Positions 26,534 to 37,170 are shown, counted from the first letter of the stretch. The stretch is DNA of 64,000 nt from JBGSMX01 sp963790405 (GCA_963790405.1 CAWBOJ010000003.1:124001-188000); one strand, 5' to 3'. The notes: generated by a model from the letters alone, not told the origin. Numbers and translations are program-made.

Positions 26534-26935
26534 CTACTGATACTTGCCATGTACTGGCGTACCGAACGTGCAAGCAGAGACCGTGCCCTCGTCGTCGAGT
26601 GTGTACGCGCCGTGGGCGACATCGATAGTCATTATGTCAGCCGGTTGCGGGGCGGACGGGCACCGAGGCGGCACGCGGAATATGTAAGCGTCGAGCAAAG
26701 GGTGTCCCCCTGTGACCACACCGTCAAGCGCCGCCATGTCCTGATCGTGGTCGGCCGACCACTGCTGAGCGGCTCCCTCAATGGTGCGCTGATTTGCGAA
26801 GCACGTGCGCTGTTCGGCCTTGTGCCGCGAAGAGCTGTAGACAGGCACGGCGATGGCTACGAGTATGCCGATGATCAGCACGACTACCATCAGTTCCACC
26901 AAGGTGAACCCTGTGTCAGGCCCTATCTTCCGCAT
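26534..26935 (-). CDS. Type IV pilin-like prepilin
   Basis: 133 residues. The class III signal peptide reads MRKIGPDTG-FTLVELMVVV: a short basic leader, Gly just before the cut, Phe at +1 and Glu at +5, followed by one hydrophobic helix (about 10-33). The globular part has two Cys pairs candidates (RTCFANQRTIEGAAQQWSAD, PPRCPSAP, VSACTFG). It could be a pilus subunit, a competence pseudopilin or a secretion pseudopilin; no assembly ATPase or prepilin peptidase gene is in the window. It is relevant to the TGCCGAGRA motif because type IV pili take up DNA. Confidence 0.9.
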   Translation of the reverse strand: MRKIGPDTGFTLVELMVVVLIIGILVAIAVPVYSSSRHKAEQRTCFANQRTIEGAAQQWSADHDQDMAALDGVVTGGHPLLDAYIFRVPPRCPSAPQPADIMTIDVAHGAYTLDDEGTVSACTFGTPVHGKYQ

Positions 26936-26959
26936 GTCAGCATCCGCATCTCCCGCGAA

Positions 26960-27421
26960 TCACGCCTCGGCCATCTTCGCTTTGTACGTCTCGATAGTCG
27001 CCCTGTGCTGCGGCATGGACGTGCCGAGGATCTGGGTCGCAAGTATCGCGGCGTTCTTGGCTCCGTTGATCGCAACGCACGCTACCGGAACGCCGGTCGG
27101 CATCTGCACCATGGACAGCAGCGAGTCGAGCCCACCGAGGTCCGAGGTCTTCATGGGAATCGTGATCACGGGTAGAGACGTGAACGCTGCAACGACCCCG
27201 CCGAGATGTGCCGCCTTGCCCGCAGCCGCGATAATCACCTTGAGCCCACGGTCGCCCGCTGTACTCGCCCACTCATGGACCTTGTCCGGCATCCGATGTG
27301 CACTAGCCACGATCATCTCGTAGCTCACACCGAACTCCTCAAGCTGGTCGGCGCACTGTTGCATGACATCCATGTCGGACTTCGATCCCATGATGATGCC
27401 AACGAGTGGCGTGTCAGCCAT
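26960..27421 (-). CDS. purE: 5-(carboxyamino)imidazole ribonucleotide mutase
   Basis: 153 residues. PurE moves the carboxyl group from N5-CAIR to CAIR in purine synthesis. The class I pattern is clear: VGIIMGSKSDMDVMQQCADQ, ASAHRMPDKVHEW, IIAAAGKAAHLGGVVAAFTS, PVITIPMKTSDLGGLDSLLS and QMPTGVPVACVAINGAKNAA. The start is the ATG at 27421 with GGAGG upstream; an extension to 27706 lacks support. Other purine genes (purD, purA) follow upstream on the same strand, so this is a purine block. Confidence 0.95.
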   Translation of the reverse strand: MADTPLVGIIMGSKSDMDVMQQCADQLEEFGVSYEMIVASAHRMPDKVHEWASTAGDRGLKVIIAAAGKAAHLGGVVAAFTSLPVITIPMKTSDLGGLDSLLSMVQMPTGVPVACVAINGAKNAAILATQILGTSMPQHRATIETYKAKMAEA

Positions 27422-27557
27422 TGATTCCTCCGCTGGTCTGCTCGGCAGTTGCGCCCCCCGGCGCCAGATGCGTCCATTGTAGCGGCTTGGCCTCGCGTGG
27501 CTACAACCGCTCCCGTCTCCACGTCCCTGCGCGCTCCCGAGAGATGCGTTCGAGCCC

Positions 27558-28922
27558 CTACGGAACCGGAGCGCCCTCTTCGGCTTCTTCCGTTTCGGCC
27601 GTCGCCGTGGCCACGGACTGCTCGACCTCGCACGCTGCGTCACCATCTCCAAAGATGAGCTTGCGCTCGTCTTCAGGCAGATCGCTCCGTGCCTGGTCAC
27701 GGACACCGTTCACGCCGATGAAGAACTCACGCATCATCGCCACAAGGTAGTACCTACCCCGCGGCGTGAGCGTGGTGCGCTGCACGTCATCGATGTCGTA
27801 GGCGCGCATCGCACGCATGAACATGGTCTCGACGGCCAATCCTCGCTCGACCTCGACACCGAAGTCGCGCTTGAACGCGAGCTTGTCGAGCTCGAGACCG
27901 AACAGTCCCATCATGAATCGATAGCGCATGCGCTCGTGCTTCGAAAACTCGCGATTCGCAACGGCGCTCATCATTCCCTCGCCGATGCGACGGCTGTACT
28001 CGCGCAGCGAGAACGTGTTCACCCACAACGTGCCGTCGAGGAACGAAAACGCGCCCGAGCCGATTCCCACGTAGTCCTCGTAGTCGACGATATACTCGTC
28101 GATCATGCCGCCACCCGTGCGCGAGAACGTCCACGCGCTGGCCGGCGAGAACTTCTCGGCAAGTCCCGCGTCGAGGACGCGGTAGAGAGCGTGCTCCTTG
28201 TCGTAGCTGACCACGCCCACGCTGCGCTTGAGCGATTCGCGCACAACCGGCGAGGCCATGAGCGGGTAGAACGTCGTCTGATTGCAGCCCGACTCGTTGA
28301 GCATCTCGGTGTCGCGCTTGAGCATCTCGGGGGTCTGGCGCGGGAAGTTGAATATCATGTCCACGTTGAGCGAGTGGAACGCGCCCTCGGCCTCTTTGAG
28401 CCTGCCGAGGATGTCCTCACCCGAGCCGTACTTGTCGTAGCGTTCCATCTGCTTGAGCAGGCTGTCGTCGAACGATTGCACGCCGACACTGAAGCGATCG
28501 ACACGGTCCTGGAGCGGCTCGATGATGCGCGGCACGAGGTGGTCGGGATTGGACTCGCAGCTGACCTCGCGGATCGAGAAGAGCGACTTCGCCCGGTCGA
28601 TCAGGTCGGTGAGCTCGTCGATCATGACGGTAGGCGTGCCTCCGCCGATGTACATCGACTGGAAGTCGTAGCCCAGATCGGCCACCATCTGCAACTCGGC
28701 CTTGAGGCTCTCGAAGTAAGGGACCGCGCGTTCTTCGCTGAAGGGAAAACGGTTGAACGAGCAGTACGGACAGAGCCGCGTGCAGAATGGAACGTGAACG
28801 TAGAGCATGTAGTTGCGACCCTCGACCGGACCAGGCAGCGTCTTTGCGTCCCGGGGCTGCAGCTTCAGGTAGCGGTCGTTCGAATGGCGCACGACGGCGC
28901 TGAGCAGTCGTTCAGAAAGCAT
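27558..28922 (-). CDS. HemN/HemW-like radical SAM protein (coproporphyrinogen III oxidase family)
   Basis: 454 residues. The radical SAM cluster motif is CTRLCPYCSF (CX3CX2C), then MYIGGGTPTVM (SAM-binding GGGTP), SVGVQSFDDSLLKQM and NVDMIFNFPRQTPEML, as in HemN/HemW. The C-terminal HemN-like domain is present (FGLELDKLAFKRDFGVEVER, TPRGRYYLVAMMREFF) plus an acidic tail. It lacks parts of the true HemN N-terminal signature, so it may be a heme chaperone (HemW/HutW-like) rather than an oxidase. It lies between purE and purD, and the start is only 7 bp after the purD stop. Confidence 0.86.
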   Translation of the reverse strand: MLSERLLSAVVRHSNDRYLKLQPRDAKTLPGPVEGRNYMLYVHVPFCTRLCPYCSFNRFPFSEERAVPYFESLKAELQMVADLGYDFQSMYIGGGTPTVMIDELTDLIDRAKSLFSIREVSCESNPDHLVPRIIEPLQDRVDRFSVGVQSFDDSLLKQMERYDKYGSGEDILGRLKEAEGAFHSLNVDMIFNFPRQTPEMLKRDTEMLNESGCNQTTFYPLMASPVVRESLKRSVGVVSYDKEHALYRVLDAGLAEKFSPASAWTFSRTGGGMIDEYIVDYEDYVGIGSGAFSFLDGTLWVNTFSLREYSRRIGEGMMSAVANREFSKHERMRYRFMMGLFGLELDKLAFKRDFGVEVERGLAVETMFMRAMRAYDIDDVQRTTLTPRGRYYLVAMMREFFIGVNGVRDQARSDLPEDERKLIFGDGDAACEVEQSVATATAETEEAEEGAPVP

Positions 28923-28929
28923 CTATCGC

Positions 28930-30223
28930 CTACACTTCCCAGGCGTCGCGGCCCCGCTGGGCCCTGGCACCGATATCGGAGCGGAAGAACATGCCGTCCC
29001 ACGAGATCTTCGCCACCGCTTCGTACGCGCGATCACGAGCATTCGCGAATGAACTGCCGAGCGCGGTGACGTTGAGCACGCGGCCGCCCGCCGTGAGGAC
29101 GTCGCCGTTCTCGGCAAGCTTGGTACCCGCGTGGTACACGGTCACGCCGGGCAGAGCGGCAGCATCCTCGATGCCACTGATGACCTTGCCGGTCTCGTAG
29201 TCGCCCGGGTAGCCGCCGGACGCGAGCACAACGCTGACGGCCCAGTCATCAGCACCACGAGAGACTCGACGTCGGACGAGCGTGCCTTGAGCGGTCGCGA
29301 GCATGATGTCGACCAGATCGCCTTCGAGCCGGGGAAGCACGACTTGCGTCTCCGGATCGCCGAACCGCGCGTTGAATTCGAGCACCTGCGGACCTTCGTC
29401 GGTGAGGATGAAGCCGCCGTAGAGAACGCCGCGGTAGTCGATGCCTTCTTCGCGCAGAGCCACGGCCGTGCGCTCCATGATGTCGACCATGACGGTGTGC
29501 TCGGCATCGGTGACGATCGGCACCGGCGAGTAGACGCCCATGCCGCCGGTGTTGGGGCCTTCGTCGTTCTCGTAGGCGCGCTTGTGGTCCTGCGCCGGAG
29601 CCATGGGCACGACAGTCTCACCGTCGGCGAACGCAAGGATCGAGCATTCCGGCCCAGCAAGGTACTCCTCGATGACGACCGTCGAGCCGGCCTCGCCGAA
29701 GCGACCCGTCGAAGCACTCGATCGACAGCCTCGCGAGCGGTGTGAATGTCCATCGCCACCGTCACTCCCTTGCCAGCGGCCAGGCCATCGGCCTTGATGA
29801 CGATGGGAGCACCGACGTCCTCGACGTATTCGAGCGCCGGGGCCTCTTCGGTGAACGCCTCGGAGAACCCGGTCGGAATGTCGTGGTGCTTCATGAACGC
29901 CTTCGTGAACGCCTTCGATCCTTCGAGCCGCGCGCCCTCGGCGCCGGGACCGAATACCGAGCACTGCCCGCCTCGCGTACTGCGTCGGCCACACCAGCCA
30001 CGAGCGGCCCCTCGGGCCCGATCACAACAAGATCGACGCCGTTGTCCGTCGCGTACGCCGCGACAGCCGAAGGGTCCTCGATATCGAGCGTGATGTTGGT
30101 GGCGATCTGCGCCGTGCCACCGTTGCCCGGTGCACACAGGATCGAGGTGGCCTTGGGCGACTCGGCCAGCTTGGCCACTATCGCGTGCTCGCGGCCTCCG
30201 CCGCCAAGAACGAGGATGCGCAT
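28930..30223 (-). CDS. purD: Phosphoribosylamine-glycine ligase (two frameshifts)
   Basis: PurD joins phosphoribosylamine and glycine. The protein is spread over three frames that join without loss: MRILVLGGGGREHAIVAKLA up to VADAVREAG, then FGPGAEGARLEGSKAFTKAF to HTAREAVDRVLRR, then FGEAGSTVVIEEYLAGPECS to the end (GGFILTDEGPQVLEFNARFG is the ATP-grasp core). Both breaks (near 29970 and 29708) are restored by one extra G in a GGG run, the kind of error made at homopolymers. No nearby second purD is seen. The full length, about 430 aa, is normal. I treat it as intact in the organism. Confidence 0.9.
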
Positions 30224-30289
30224 GAGTCTCCCCCTCGTGTCGTCATACGTCCGAAGGTTGATTGTATCGGAGCGCGCGAGGACGCGCGC

Positions 30290-31582
30290 CTAGACCCGAC
30301 GCTCCCAGCGACGCATGATGGTCTGCTCGCGGCTCGGCCCGACGGCGATCATCGAGACCGGCACCTCGGCGAGGTCCTCGATGAACTGCGATGTAGTCGC
30401 GCGCTGCCTTGGGTAGCTCATCGAACTCGCGGCAGTGCGTGATGTCGGACTTCCAGCCGGGGAGCTCCTCGTAGATCGGCGTCGCGTGGTGGAACATCGT
30501 CTGGTGACACGGCAGGTTGTTGTAGCGATGCCCCTCGTACTCGTAGGCGACGCACACCTTGATCGTGTCGAGCTCGGAGAGCACGTCGAGCTTCGTGATG
30601 ATGAGGTCGGTGAGCCCCGCCACCTGGACCGCATAGCGGATGATGACCGCGTCGTACCAGCCAGCGCGACGCTCGCGTCCGGTCGTCGTTCCGTACTCGT
30701 GACCCACCTCGATCAGATGGCGACCGATCGTCGTCACTCGAGTTCGGTCGGGAACGGTCCCGAGCCGACCCGCGTGATGTAGGCCTTCGCGATGCCGAGA
30801 ACGCGGTCGATCGCCCGCGGGCCGACGCCGGCTCCGGTGCACGCGCCACCAGCGATGGGACTGCTCGACGTCACGAACGGATACGTCCCGTGGTCGATGT
30901 CGAGCATCACGCCCTGCGCGCCCTCGAACAGCACCCACTGGTCGGCCGTCAGCGCACGGTTCACGACGAGCGACGTGTCCGCGATGTGCGGCTTGATGCG
31001 CTCGGCGTAGGGCAGGTACTCCTCGGCGATCTGATCGACCGTGTACGTGGGCAGATCGTAGAGCTTTGAGAGCAGGTCGTTCTTCTCGTGAAGCGCGGCC
31101 TCGATCTTCTTGCGAAAGATGTGCTCGTCTTGAAGGTCCTGGATGCGCAGTCCCATGCGCGAGGCCTTGTCCATGTACGCCGGACCGATGCCGCGTCGCG
31201 TGGTGCCGATCTCGAGCTTGCCGAGCCGACGCTCGCTCGCGCCGTCGAGGTCGCGATGGTACGGCATGATGATGTGCGCGTTGCAGCTGATGAGCAGGCG
31301 GTGCGTCGACAGACCATCGGCCTCGAGGCGGTCCATCTCCTCGAGCAGCACCTTGGGGTCGATGACGCACCCGTTGCCGATGACCGGCGTGATGTGCGGA
31401 TACATGATCCCGCTGGGGATCAGGTGCAGTTTGAGCGTGCGGCCACCGTGAATGACGGTGTGCCCCGCGTTGTTGCCCCCCTGGAAGCGAACGACGTAGT
31501 CGAAATCGTCCGCGATGAGGTCGGTGATCTTGCCCTTGCCTTCGTCGCCCCACTGGGCGCCGACGAGCACTATGCCGGCCAT
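30290..31582 (-). CDS. purA: Adenylosuccinate synthetase (two frameshifts)
   Basis: PurA converts IMP and aspartate to adenylosuccinate with GTP. The first frame covers MAGIVLVGAQWGDEGKGKIT (P-loop-like GDEGKGK), HDL-type contacts, GTTRRGIGPAYMDKASRMGL, FEGAQGVMLDIDHGTYPFVT and SSPIAGGACTGAGVGPRAI, ending at GPFPTELE. A second frame carries TTIGRHLIEVGHEYGTTTGR to PKAARDY; a third finishes QFIEDLAEVPVSMIAVGPSR. The breaks near 30740 (one base missing) and 30387 (one base extra) look like sequence errors in an essential gene. Total length about 430 aa is normal. Confidence 0.92.
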
Positions 31583-31794
31583 GTAAACGGGCTCCCTGCT
31601 GAAAGTTCGGTCCCGCGGACCCTCGCCGCCGCTCCCGGACCGGGCAGCCGCCCCAATCGTGGACGGCGTGCGCAACGCCCGCACACGGCGGGCGTTCGCG
31701 GTAAGTATGCCCGAGAAGGGCCAAATGTGCCAGCGAAAAGACTGGATGCCGGGGGCTAGGCGAACCCCCGGCATCCTGGGATGAAGGCGAGAGG

Positions 31795-32809
31795 TTAGGC
31801 CGTTGCAGCCTCAGACTCGGGTGCGCAGTCGGCTCCTCGGCAGAGGAACTTGTCGGCGAAGTGCGTGTACCAGGCAGCCCCTTGAACCTGAACGATGTAG
31901 GCGGCAGCCAGCACCAAGGCTGCCTCGGGCCCGAACGATGCGATCGCAATTCCGAGGGCGATCGAGAGGTTCCGCATGACCGACCCGTACACCGCAGCGA
32001 CAGCGTCGTCGCGCGAGAGCGCGAAGCGGCCGGCGATCGTCGCAAGCGCGAACGCGATCACGTAGAAGATGACAAGTGGTACCGCGATGCGCGCAAGAAG
32101 CTGCGGTTCGTTGATGATCATGCGAGCCTTGAGACCGATGGCCAGGAACACGATCGCGAGCACACCAAGCGTGGACAGCCCGGGGAACACGGGCGCAAGG
32201 CGCTCCTTGTAGGTGGGTTGCCCGTACCTGCGGACCAGACAGTGTACGGGTGAGCACACCAGCGACCATCGGCACGAACACGACGAGTAGCACCGTCTGC
32301 GCCACGCCGAGGATGTCGACATCTACAACCGCACCTGCCAAGACGTACAGGTAAAACGGCGCGAGCACTGCAGCCAGCAGAAGGCCGACAACGGTCATCT
32401 TGACCGCCGCAGCTACGTTGCCATCGGCGAGCCCCGTCCACGAGATCGTCATGCCTGAAGTCGGGAATAGCCCAATCAGGAGCATTCCGACAAATAGCTG
32501 AGGGTTGCCGCCGAAAAACGTGCGAGCAAGAGCCCACGCAAGCACGGGAAGCACGATGAAGTTGAGAACCATCGCAATGCCGACGGCACGTGAGTCTTGC
32601 AGGCGAAATGCTTCTGCCGGCCTGAAGTTCACCAGCATCGGGTAGACCATCAGCATCGTCAGGGGCAGAACCAGGGTCTTGAGAACGGACAGGTCGACCA
32701 GAATTCCGGCGACCAGGCCCAACGCCATGGCAACCGGCACCCAGATGACGAGGGTTCGTGAGAGGTCCTTCAAAGGACGGCGGATACTATCGGCGAAACT
32801 CAGGAGCAT
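31795..32809 (-). CDS. BASS/ACR3-type transporter (one frameshift)
   Basis: About 338 residues with ten TM helices after correcting one extra base near 32240. Features: FSADSIRRPLKD-like N-terminus, LTMLMVYPMLVNFRPAEAFR, GMLLIGLFPTSGMTISWTGL and DGNVAAAVKMTVVGLLLAAV, typical of the bile acid:sodium symporter superfamily that includes ACR3 arsenite exporters. The second part (RMIINEPQLLARIAVPLVIF, SRDDAVAAVYGSVMRNLSIA) completes the fold. The ACR3 catalytic Cys-Pro is not evident, so the substrate is open. A CsoR-type palindrome sits 38 bp upstream. Confidence 0.8.
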
Positions 32810-32846
32810 GGGTCACTTCCTCAACGGTGTTTGCGGCTTCCATCGG

Positions 32847-32862
32847 ATACCCCTTGGGGTAT
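32847..32862. promoter_or_regulatory. CsoR/CstR-like operator palindrome
   Basis: ATACCCC-TT-GGGGTAT: 7-bp arms around two bases, in the gap between the transporter gene and the exporter operon. Operators of CsoR-family repressors (CsoR, RcnR, CstR, FrmR) are of this G-tract inverted form, with AT ends. No csoR gene lies in the window, so the repressor must be elsewhere. It could act on either divergent promoter. Confidence 0.65.
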
Positions 32863-32946
32863 TCTATGCCGACGAGAAGATTCGTGCAACCTCCGGGGTT
32901 GCGCCGCACGTCGCGCAGAGGTAGGATTGGCGCCCAGGAGGCGTTA

Positions 32947-34158
32947 GTGAGCGATAACTCACCACAACGACGAGCTCGTTCGACGGCCGCGTTACTCGCG
33001 GTCGTTCTCGGCATGGCGTTGCTCGTATCGGGGTGCTCCACCGAACCCGAATCAGGTATCGAGATCACCGGGTCGTTCATCGAACAGGCAGCGACCATCT
33101 CGATGCCCTCGCTTCCGGTCACCGAGCTGGATGCTTCTGTAGGGACTGTGATATCGGGCGAAGGTACGAGCACGGCTCCGGTCACCGTCGTCGCAGCCAA
33201 CTCCGCAACCTCGAATGTGTTCGAAACGCTCCAGGGTCCCGTGAAGAGATGGCACCGCGTGATGGAGATGCGCGTGAAACCGGGCGACGAGGTCTTCACG
33301 GGCCAGGTGCTGGCAGTGATTGACCATGCCGAGGCGGACGCCGCCGTCCAAGCCGCCGAAGCCGATCTGACCGCAGCACAGGCCACCGTCGGAATGCTCG
33401 ACTCGCGTACTGGTGAGATCGCCGACAACCGCGCGGAGACCGCTTCGCAAACGGCCGAGCTCGAGACTGCCATCTCTGACCTCCAGACCAACCGCGCGGA
33501 GTTGCAGCTCCAGCTCGACCAGGCGCGCACGGCGGCCTCGCCTCCGAGTGCGCCCTCAACAGCAACGCCCTCCCCCGAGGTCATCGCGAAGATCGCACAG
33601 CTCGAAGCGGCCATCGAGGAAGTCGACGCCGGCATCGAGCGGGCCCAGAAGGGGATCGAACAGCTCAAGAACGCTCAGACTCGGCTGGAACAGGCCGAGG
33701 GTGTCTTGAGTACCGTGCGGCGAACCGCCGAAGCACTTATCGACGCACGCGTTGCCGCACGCGACCTGATGATCGCTCGACGCGATCAAGCGACTATTCT
33801 CTCCCCGGCTGACGGAATCGTGCTGTCGGCGGTTTCGGCGGGAGAGACGTTCGCCGAGGGCGCCCCGCTGCTGGAGCTGCGCACGCTGGATCGGCCTCTG
33901 GTGCACACGTACCTCACGGCGGAGCAGGCGAAGCGTATCCGCGACGGCTCCTCGGCACGTGTGAGTCTGGATTCGATGCCGGGAGTCGAGTACACGGGGC
34001 TGATCATCGGCATGGGGTCGGAGTACGAATACGTCCCCTCGACGTTCGCAACCAAGATCATCCACCTCACGCGAGGGTTCGAAGTGACCATCGAGGTGTA
34101 CGGAGCGCCCGAACTACCGCCGGGCACTCCCGCCGACCTGTTCATCCTGACCGAGTAG
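32947..34158 (+). CDS. RND/HlyD-type membrane-fusion lipoprotein
   Basis: About 403 residues. The signal peptide ends in lipobox LLVSGCS, so the protein is lipid-anchored outside the membrane. It has a biotinyl-lipoyl-like half (VTVVAANSATSNVFETLQGP, then MRVKPGDEVFTGQVLAVIDH), a long coiled-coil (about 125-265, AEADLTAAQATVGMLDSRTG, ELETAISDLQTNRAELQLQL) and a beta-barrel part (ILSPADGIVLSAVSAGETFA). It is the first gene of the exporter operon, has AGGAGG 5 nt before GTG, and would stabilise the channel together with the second fusion protein downstream. Confidence 0.85.
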   Translation: MSDNSPQRRARSTAALLAVVLGMALLVSGCSTEPESGIEITGSFIEQAATISMPSLPVTELDASVGTVISGEGTSTAPVTVVAANSATSNVFETLQGPVKRWHRVMEMRVKPGDEVFTGQVLAVIDHAEADAAVQAAEADLTAAQATVGMLDSRTGEIADNRAETASQTAELETAISDLQTNRAELQLQLDQARTAASPPSAPSTATPSPEVIAKIAQLEAAIEEVDAGIERAQKGIEQLKNAQTRLEQAEGVLSTVRRTAEALIDARVAARDLMIARRDQATILSPADGIVLSAVSAGETFAEGAPLLELRTLDRPLVHTYLTAEQAKRIRDGSSARVSLDSMPGVEYTGLIIGMGSEYEYVPSTFATKIIHLTRGFEVTIEVYGAPELPPGTPADLFILTE

Positions 34159-34194
34159 CGGTAGAAGAACACGGAACGAAAGCGAGAAGGACCG

Positions 34195-34978
34195 ATGAAG
34201 AAGCGCATCGTGATGATCGTGGTGGTGCTCCTCGTGCTCGCCGCAGCCGGAGCCGGCGGCTGGTGGGCCTGGATCACGTACGGAGACGGCGCTACCGAGG
34301 AAGTCGTGCTTGGCGGTAGCGGGACAGTCGAGGCCGACGAGGTCGCTATCTCCTCGGTCATCGCCGGGCGCATCACCGACGTTCTGGTCGAGGAAGGCAG
34401 CCGAGGTGACCTCGGGCACGCCTCTGTTCCAGATCGACGACGCGCTGCTGCGCCTCCAGGTCGACCAGGCCTCGGCAGGACTGCGAGCCGCTGAAGCAGC
34501 GCTGGCGCAAGCGCAGGCCGACAAGAAAGCCAAGGCGGAGCTCGACCAGCCGCAACGGCGCGGATCGACCAGGCCAAGGCCGCGAAGACAATGGCGGAGA
34601 CCCAGCTCGCCTTCGCGACGATCAATGCCCCGATGGACGGCATCGTCACTCAGGTGACCGCACGGGCGGGCGAGAACGCGTCGCCGGGCAAGACGCTGGC
34701 CACCGTTGCCGATCTGAAGACGCTCTACGTGAGCATCTACATCGGTGAGACGCAGATCGGCGACATCAAGCTCGGAGACACGGCGACGGTGACAACCGAC
34801 TCCTCAGACGAGCAGTTCGACAGGCGATGTCGTGTTCATCGCCACCGAGGCCGAGTTCACTCCGTCGAATATCGAGACCAAGGAACAGCGCGTGAAGCTC
34901 GTCTACGAGGTGCGCCTGTCCGTCGAGGACGCCAGCGGCGTGCTCAAGCCCGGCATGCCCGTGGACGTGGAGTTCTAG
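34195..34978 (+). CDS. HlyD/YbhG-type membrane-fusion protein (three frameshifts)
   Basis: About 260 residues reassembled from three or four frames: N-terminal anchor MKKRIVMIVVVLLVLAAAGA then GTVEADEVAISSVIAGRITD; TSGTPLFQIDDALLRLQVDQ and a helical AALAQAQADKKAKAELDQ; MAETQLAFATINAPMDGIVT with GENASPGKTLATVADLKTLY; finally GDVVFIATEAEFTPSNIETK and LKPGMPVDVEF. This is the order of an HlyD_D23/YbhG protein. Breaks lie near 34403 (extra base), 34555 (missing base) and 34818 (extra base). The TAG stop overlaps the GTG of the ATPase gene, which supports the reconstruction. Confidence 0.8.
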
Positions 34979-36021
34979 TGACAGACCCGCTCGACATACC
35001 TGCCGAGGAGGCGGCGCTCGAGACCGAGGACGCACCGGAAACGGTCGCGCCCGACGTGCTCGAGGCCGAACCGGAGACGCCCGAGCCCGACGTGCCTGCC
35101 ATCGTCGCGCGCGACCTGGTCAAGCGGTTCGGCCGCCAGACCGTCGCGGTCGACGGCGTGAGCATCACCGTGCCGCGTGGCGAGATCTTCGGGCTTCTCG
35201 GCCCTGATGGTGCGGGCAAGTCCACGCTCATCCGGATGCTGGCCACGGTGCTTCGCCCGACCGAAGGCGATGCCGAGATCTTCGGCGAGTCGGTGACGCG
35301 TCACGCGGGGCGCGTGAAACCGCGCGTGGGCTACATGTCGCAACGCTTCAGCCTCTATCCCGACCTCACCGTCGCCGAGAACCTGCGCTTCTTCGCCGAG
35401 CTGCGCGGCGTGCCGCGCAATCAGATGCGCGCGCGCTCGGACCGGCTGCTCGAGTTCAGCGGCCTCACCCGCTTCTCGACACGTCGCGCCGAGCACCTCT
35501 CGGGCGGCATGAAGCAGAAACTCGCTCTCGCCGTGACGCTCATGCACGAACCCGACATGCTGTTCCTCGACGAACCCACCACCGGTGTCGACCCGGTGTC
35601 GCGCCGCGAGTTCTGGCGCATCATCGCCGATCTCCACCGCCGCGGCATCACCGTGTTCGTCGCCACGCCGTACATGGACGAGGCCGAACGCTGCACCACG
35701 GTCGCATTCATGGACGGCGGGCAGCATTCTCCTGCACGACACACCGCAGGGGCTCAAGTCGCGCGTGCCGGGACGGCTCATCGAGATCGAAACTGCCGAC
35801 GAGCGTGGGGCACTCGATGCCGTTCGCTCGCTTCCGGGCATCATCAGCGCGACCGTGCAAGGCGATCTCGTGCGTATCCTCGCCGAGGACCCCTCGGCCG
35901 AGCCGGAACGCTTCGCCGAGGTCGTGCGCGCTGCCGGCATCGACGTACGCAACGCCCGGGTCGGACGCATAGACATGGAGGCCACGTTCGCGCATCTGGC
36001 CGAGGAGGCGCGGCGTCATGA
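34978..36021 (+). CDS. ABC transporter ATPase (DrrA/YbhF type, two frameshifts)
   Basis: About 347 residues. An acidic N-terminus (LETEDAPETVAPDVLEAEPE) precedes the ATPase core: Walker A GPDGAGKSTL, Q-loop YMSQRFSLYPDLTVAENLRF, signature LSGGMKQKLALAVTLM and Walker B MLFLDEPTTGVD, with PYMDEAERCTTVAFMDGG. Note GPDG in place of the usual GPNG. A break near 35720 (extra base) leads into SILLHDTPQGLKSRVPGRLI, and one missing base near the end is inferred because the TGA stop then overlaps the next ATG. It is the first of two ATPases for this exporter. Confidence 0.85.
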   Translation: MTDPLDIPAEEAALETEDAPETVAPDVLEAEPETPEPDVPAIVARDLVKRFGRQTVAVDGVSITVPRGEIFGLLGPDGAGKSTLIRMLATVLRPTEGDAEIFGESVTRHAGRVKPRVGYMSQRFSLYPDLTVAENLRFFAELRGVPRNQMRARSDRLLEFSGLTRFSTRRAEHLSGGMKQKLALAVTLMHEPDMLFLDEPTTGVDPVSRREFWRIIADLHRRGITVFVATPYMDEAERCTTVAFMDGGQHSPARHTAGAQVARAGTAHRDRNCRRAWGTRCRSLASGHHQRDRARRSRAYPRRGPLGRAGTLRRGRARCRHRRTQRPGRTHRHGGHVRASGRGGAAS

Positions 36022-37167
36022 AAGCCTCATTTCGCCGCATGCGCGCGATCTCGCGCAAGGAGTACATGCACATACGACGCGATCCACGGATGCTGTTCGC
36101 CGTTCTCGGCATGCCGATAATCCAGCTGCTCCTGTTCGCCTACGCCATCAGCTTCGACGTCACCGACGTGCCGACAATCCTGCTCGACGGTGATCGCACG
36201 ATGGCGAGCCGTGAGTACCTCGCCGCCTACGAGCAGTCCGACTTCTTCGACGTGATCGGCCATGTCGACTCAATGGACGCGATCGACGACTCGTTCGATC
36301 GATCGCAAGCACGCATCGCGGTCATGGTCGCTCCCGGTTTCGGCTCGAGTCATCGCTCGGGGCGAGACAGGGCCGCGTCTCGGTGCTGGTCGACGGCTCC
36401 GAGCCCAACTCGGCACAACTCGGGCAGACCTATGCGACCGCACTCAACCAGCAGCTGGACCGAGACGTGCTCGTCGATTGGGCCGAGCGACCCAGGGCCT
36501 CGACACGGCCGGCTTTGGCGGCATTCAGCCGCTGATCCGCACCTGGTACAACCCCGAACGGCGCTCAGCAGACTTCCTCATACCCGGCCTGATGGTCGTC
36601 ATCATCATGATCGTCACGATCCAGCAGACGGCCGTAACGCTCGTGAAGGAGAAGGACCAGGGGACGTTCGAGCAGGTCATCGTGTCCCCCGTCAGGCGCG
36701 GCGAGCTCATGCTCGGCAAGGTCTGGCCCTGGGTGGTGCTCGGCTTCGTCGACATGATCGCGATCACGCTCGTTGCGATCACGGTCTTCGGCACGCCCCT
36801 TCGCGGGCGACGTGATCGTGCTCGCGGTGGGCACGTTCCTGTTCGTGCTGTGCTCGCTCGCAATCGGACTGATCATCTCGGCACGCGCCTCGAGCGTCGA
36901 GGTCGCGAACATCGTCGGTCTGCTGGTGAGCTTCCTTCCCGGCTTCATGCTCTCGGGCTTCGCCTTCCCGCTCAACAGCATCCCGCCGTTCCTCCAGTTC
37001 GTGTCGTATCTGTTCCCGGGGCGCTACATGGTCACCATCGCACGCTCGGTCTTTCTCAAGGCCGCCGGCTGGGATGTGCTCATGCCTCAGATCGGAGCGC
37101 TCGTGATCTACGCCGTCGTGTCGCTCACGCTGGCGACTCGTTGCTCTACTCGAGGAGGTCTGACTAG
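36018..37167 (+). CDS. ABC-2 type permease, YbhS/YhhJ-like (five frameshifts)
   Basis: About 382 residues once joined. It starts RMRAISRKEYMHIRRDPRML then an N-terminal TM helix (VLGMPIIQLLLFAYAISFDV), an extracytoplasmic domain (TILLDGDRTMASREYLAAYE, RVSVLVDGSEPNSAQLGQTY), and the conserved FGGIQPLIRTWYNPERRSAD FLIPG entry into five membrane helices (MVVIIMIVTIQQTAVTLVKE, EKDQGTFEQVIVSPVRRGEL). The frames change near 36340, 36373, 36485, 36800 and 37135. Each join can be explained by one base. It fits the YbhS/YbhR permease family. The following permease gene begins 3 bp after the stop. Confidence 0.8.
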
Positions 37168-37170
37168 CCG

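Noticed and set aside
27936..29069. 377-residue plus-strand frame opposite the HemN-like gene
   Set aside because: Antisense shadow of a well-supported radical SAM gene with low-complexity His/Arg/Val content.
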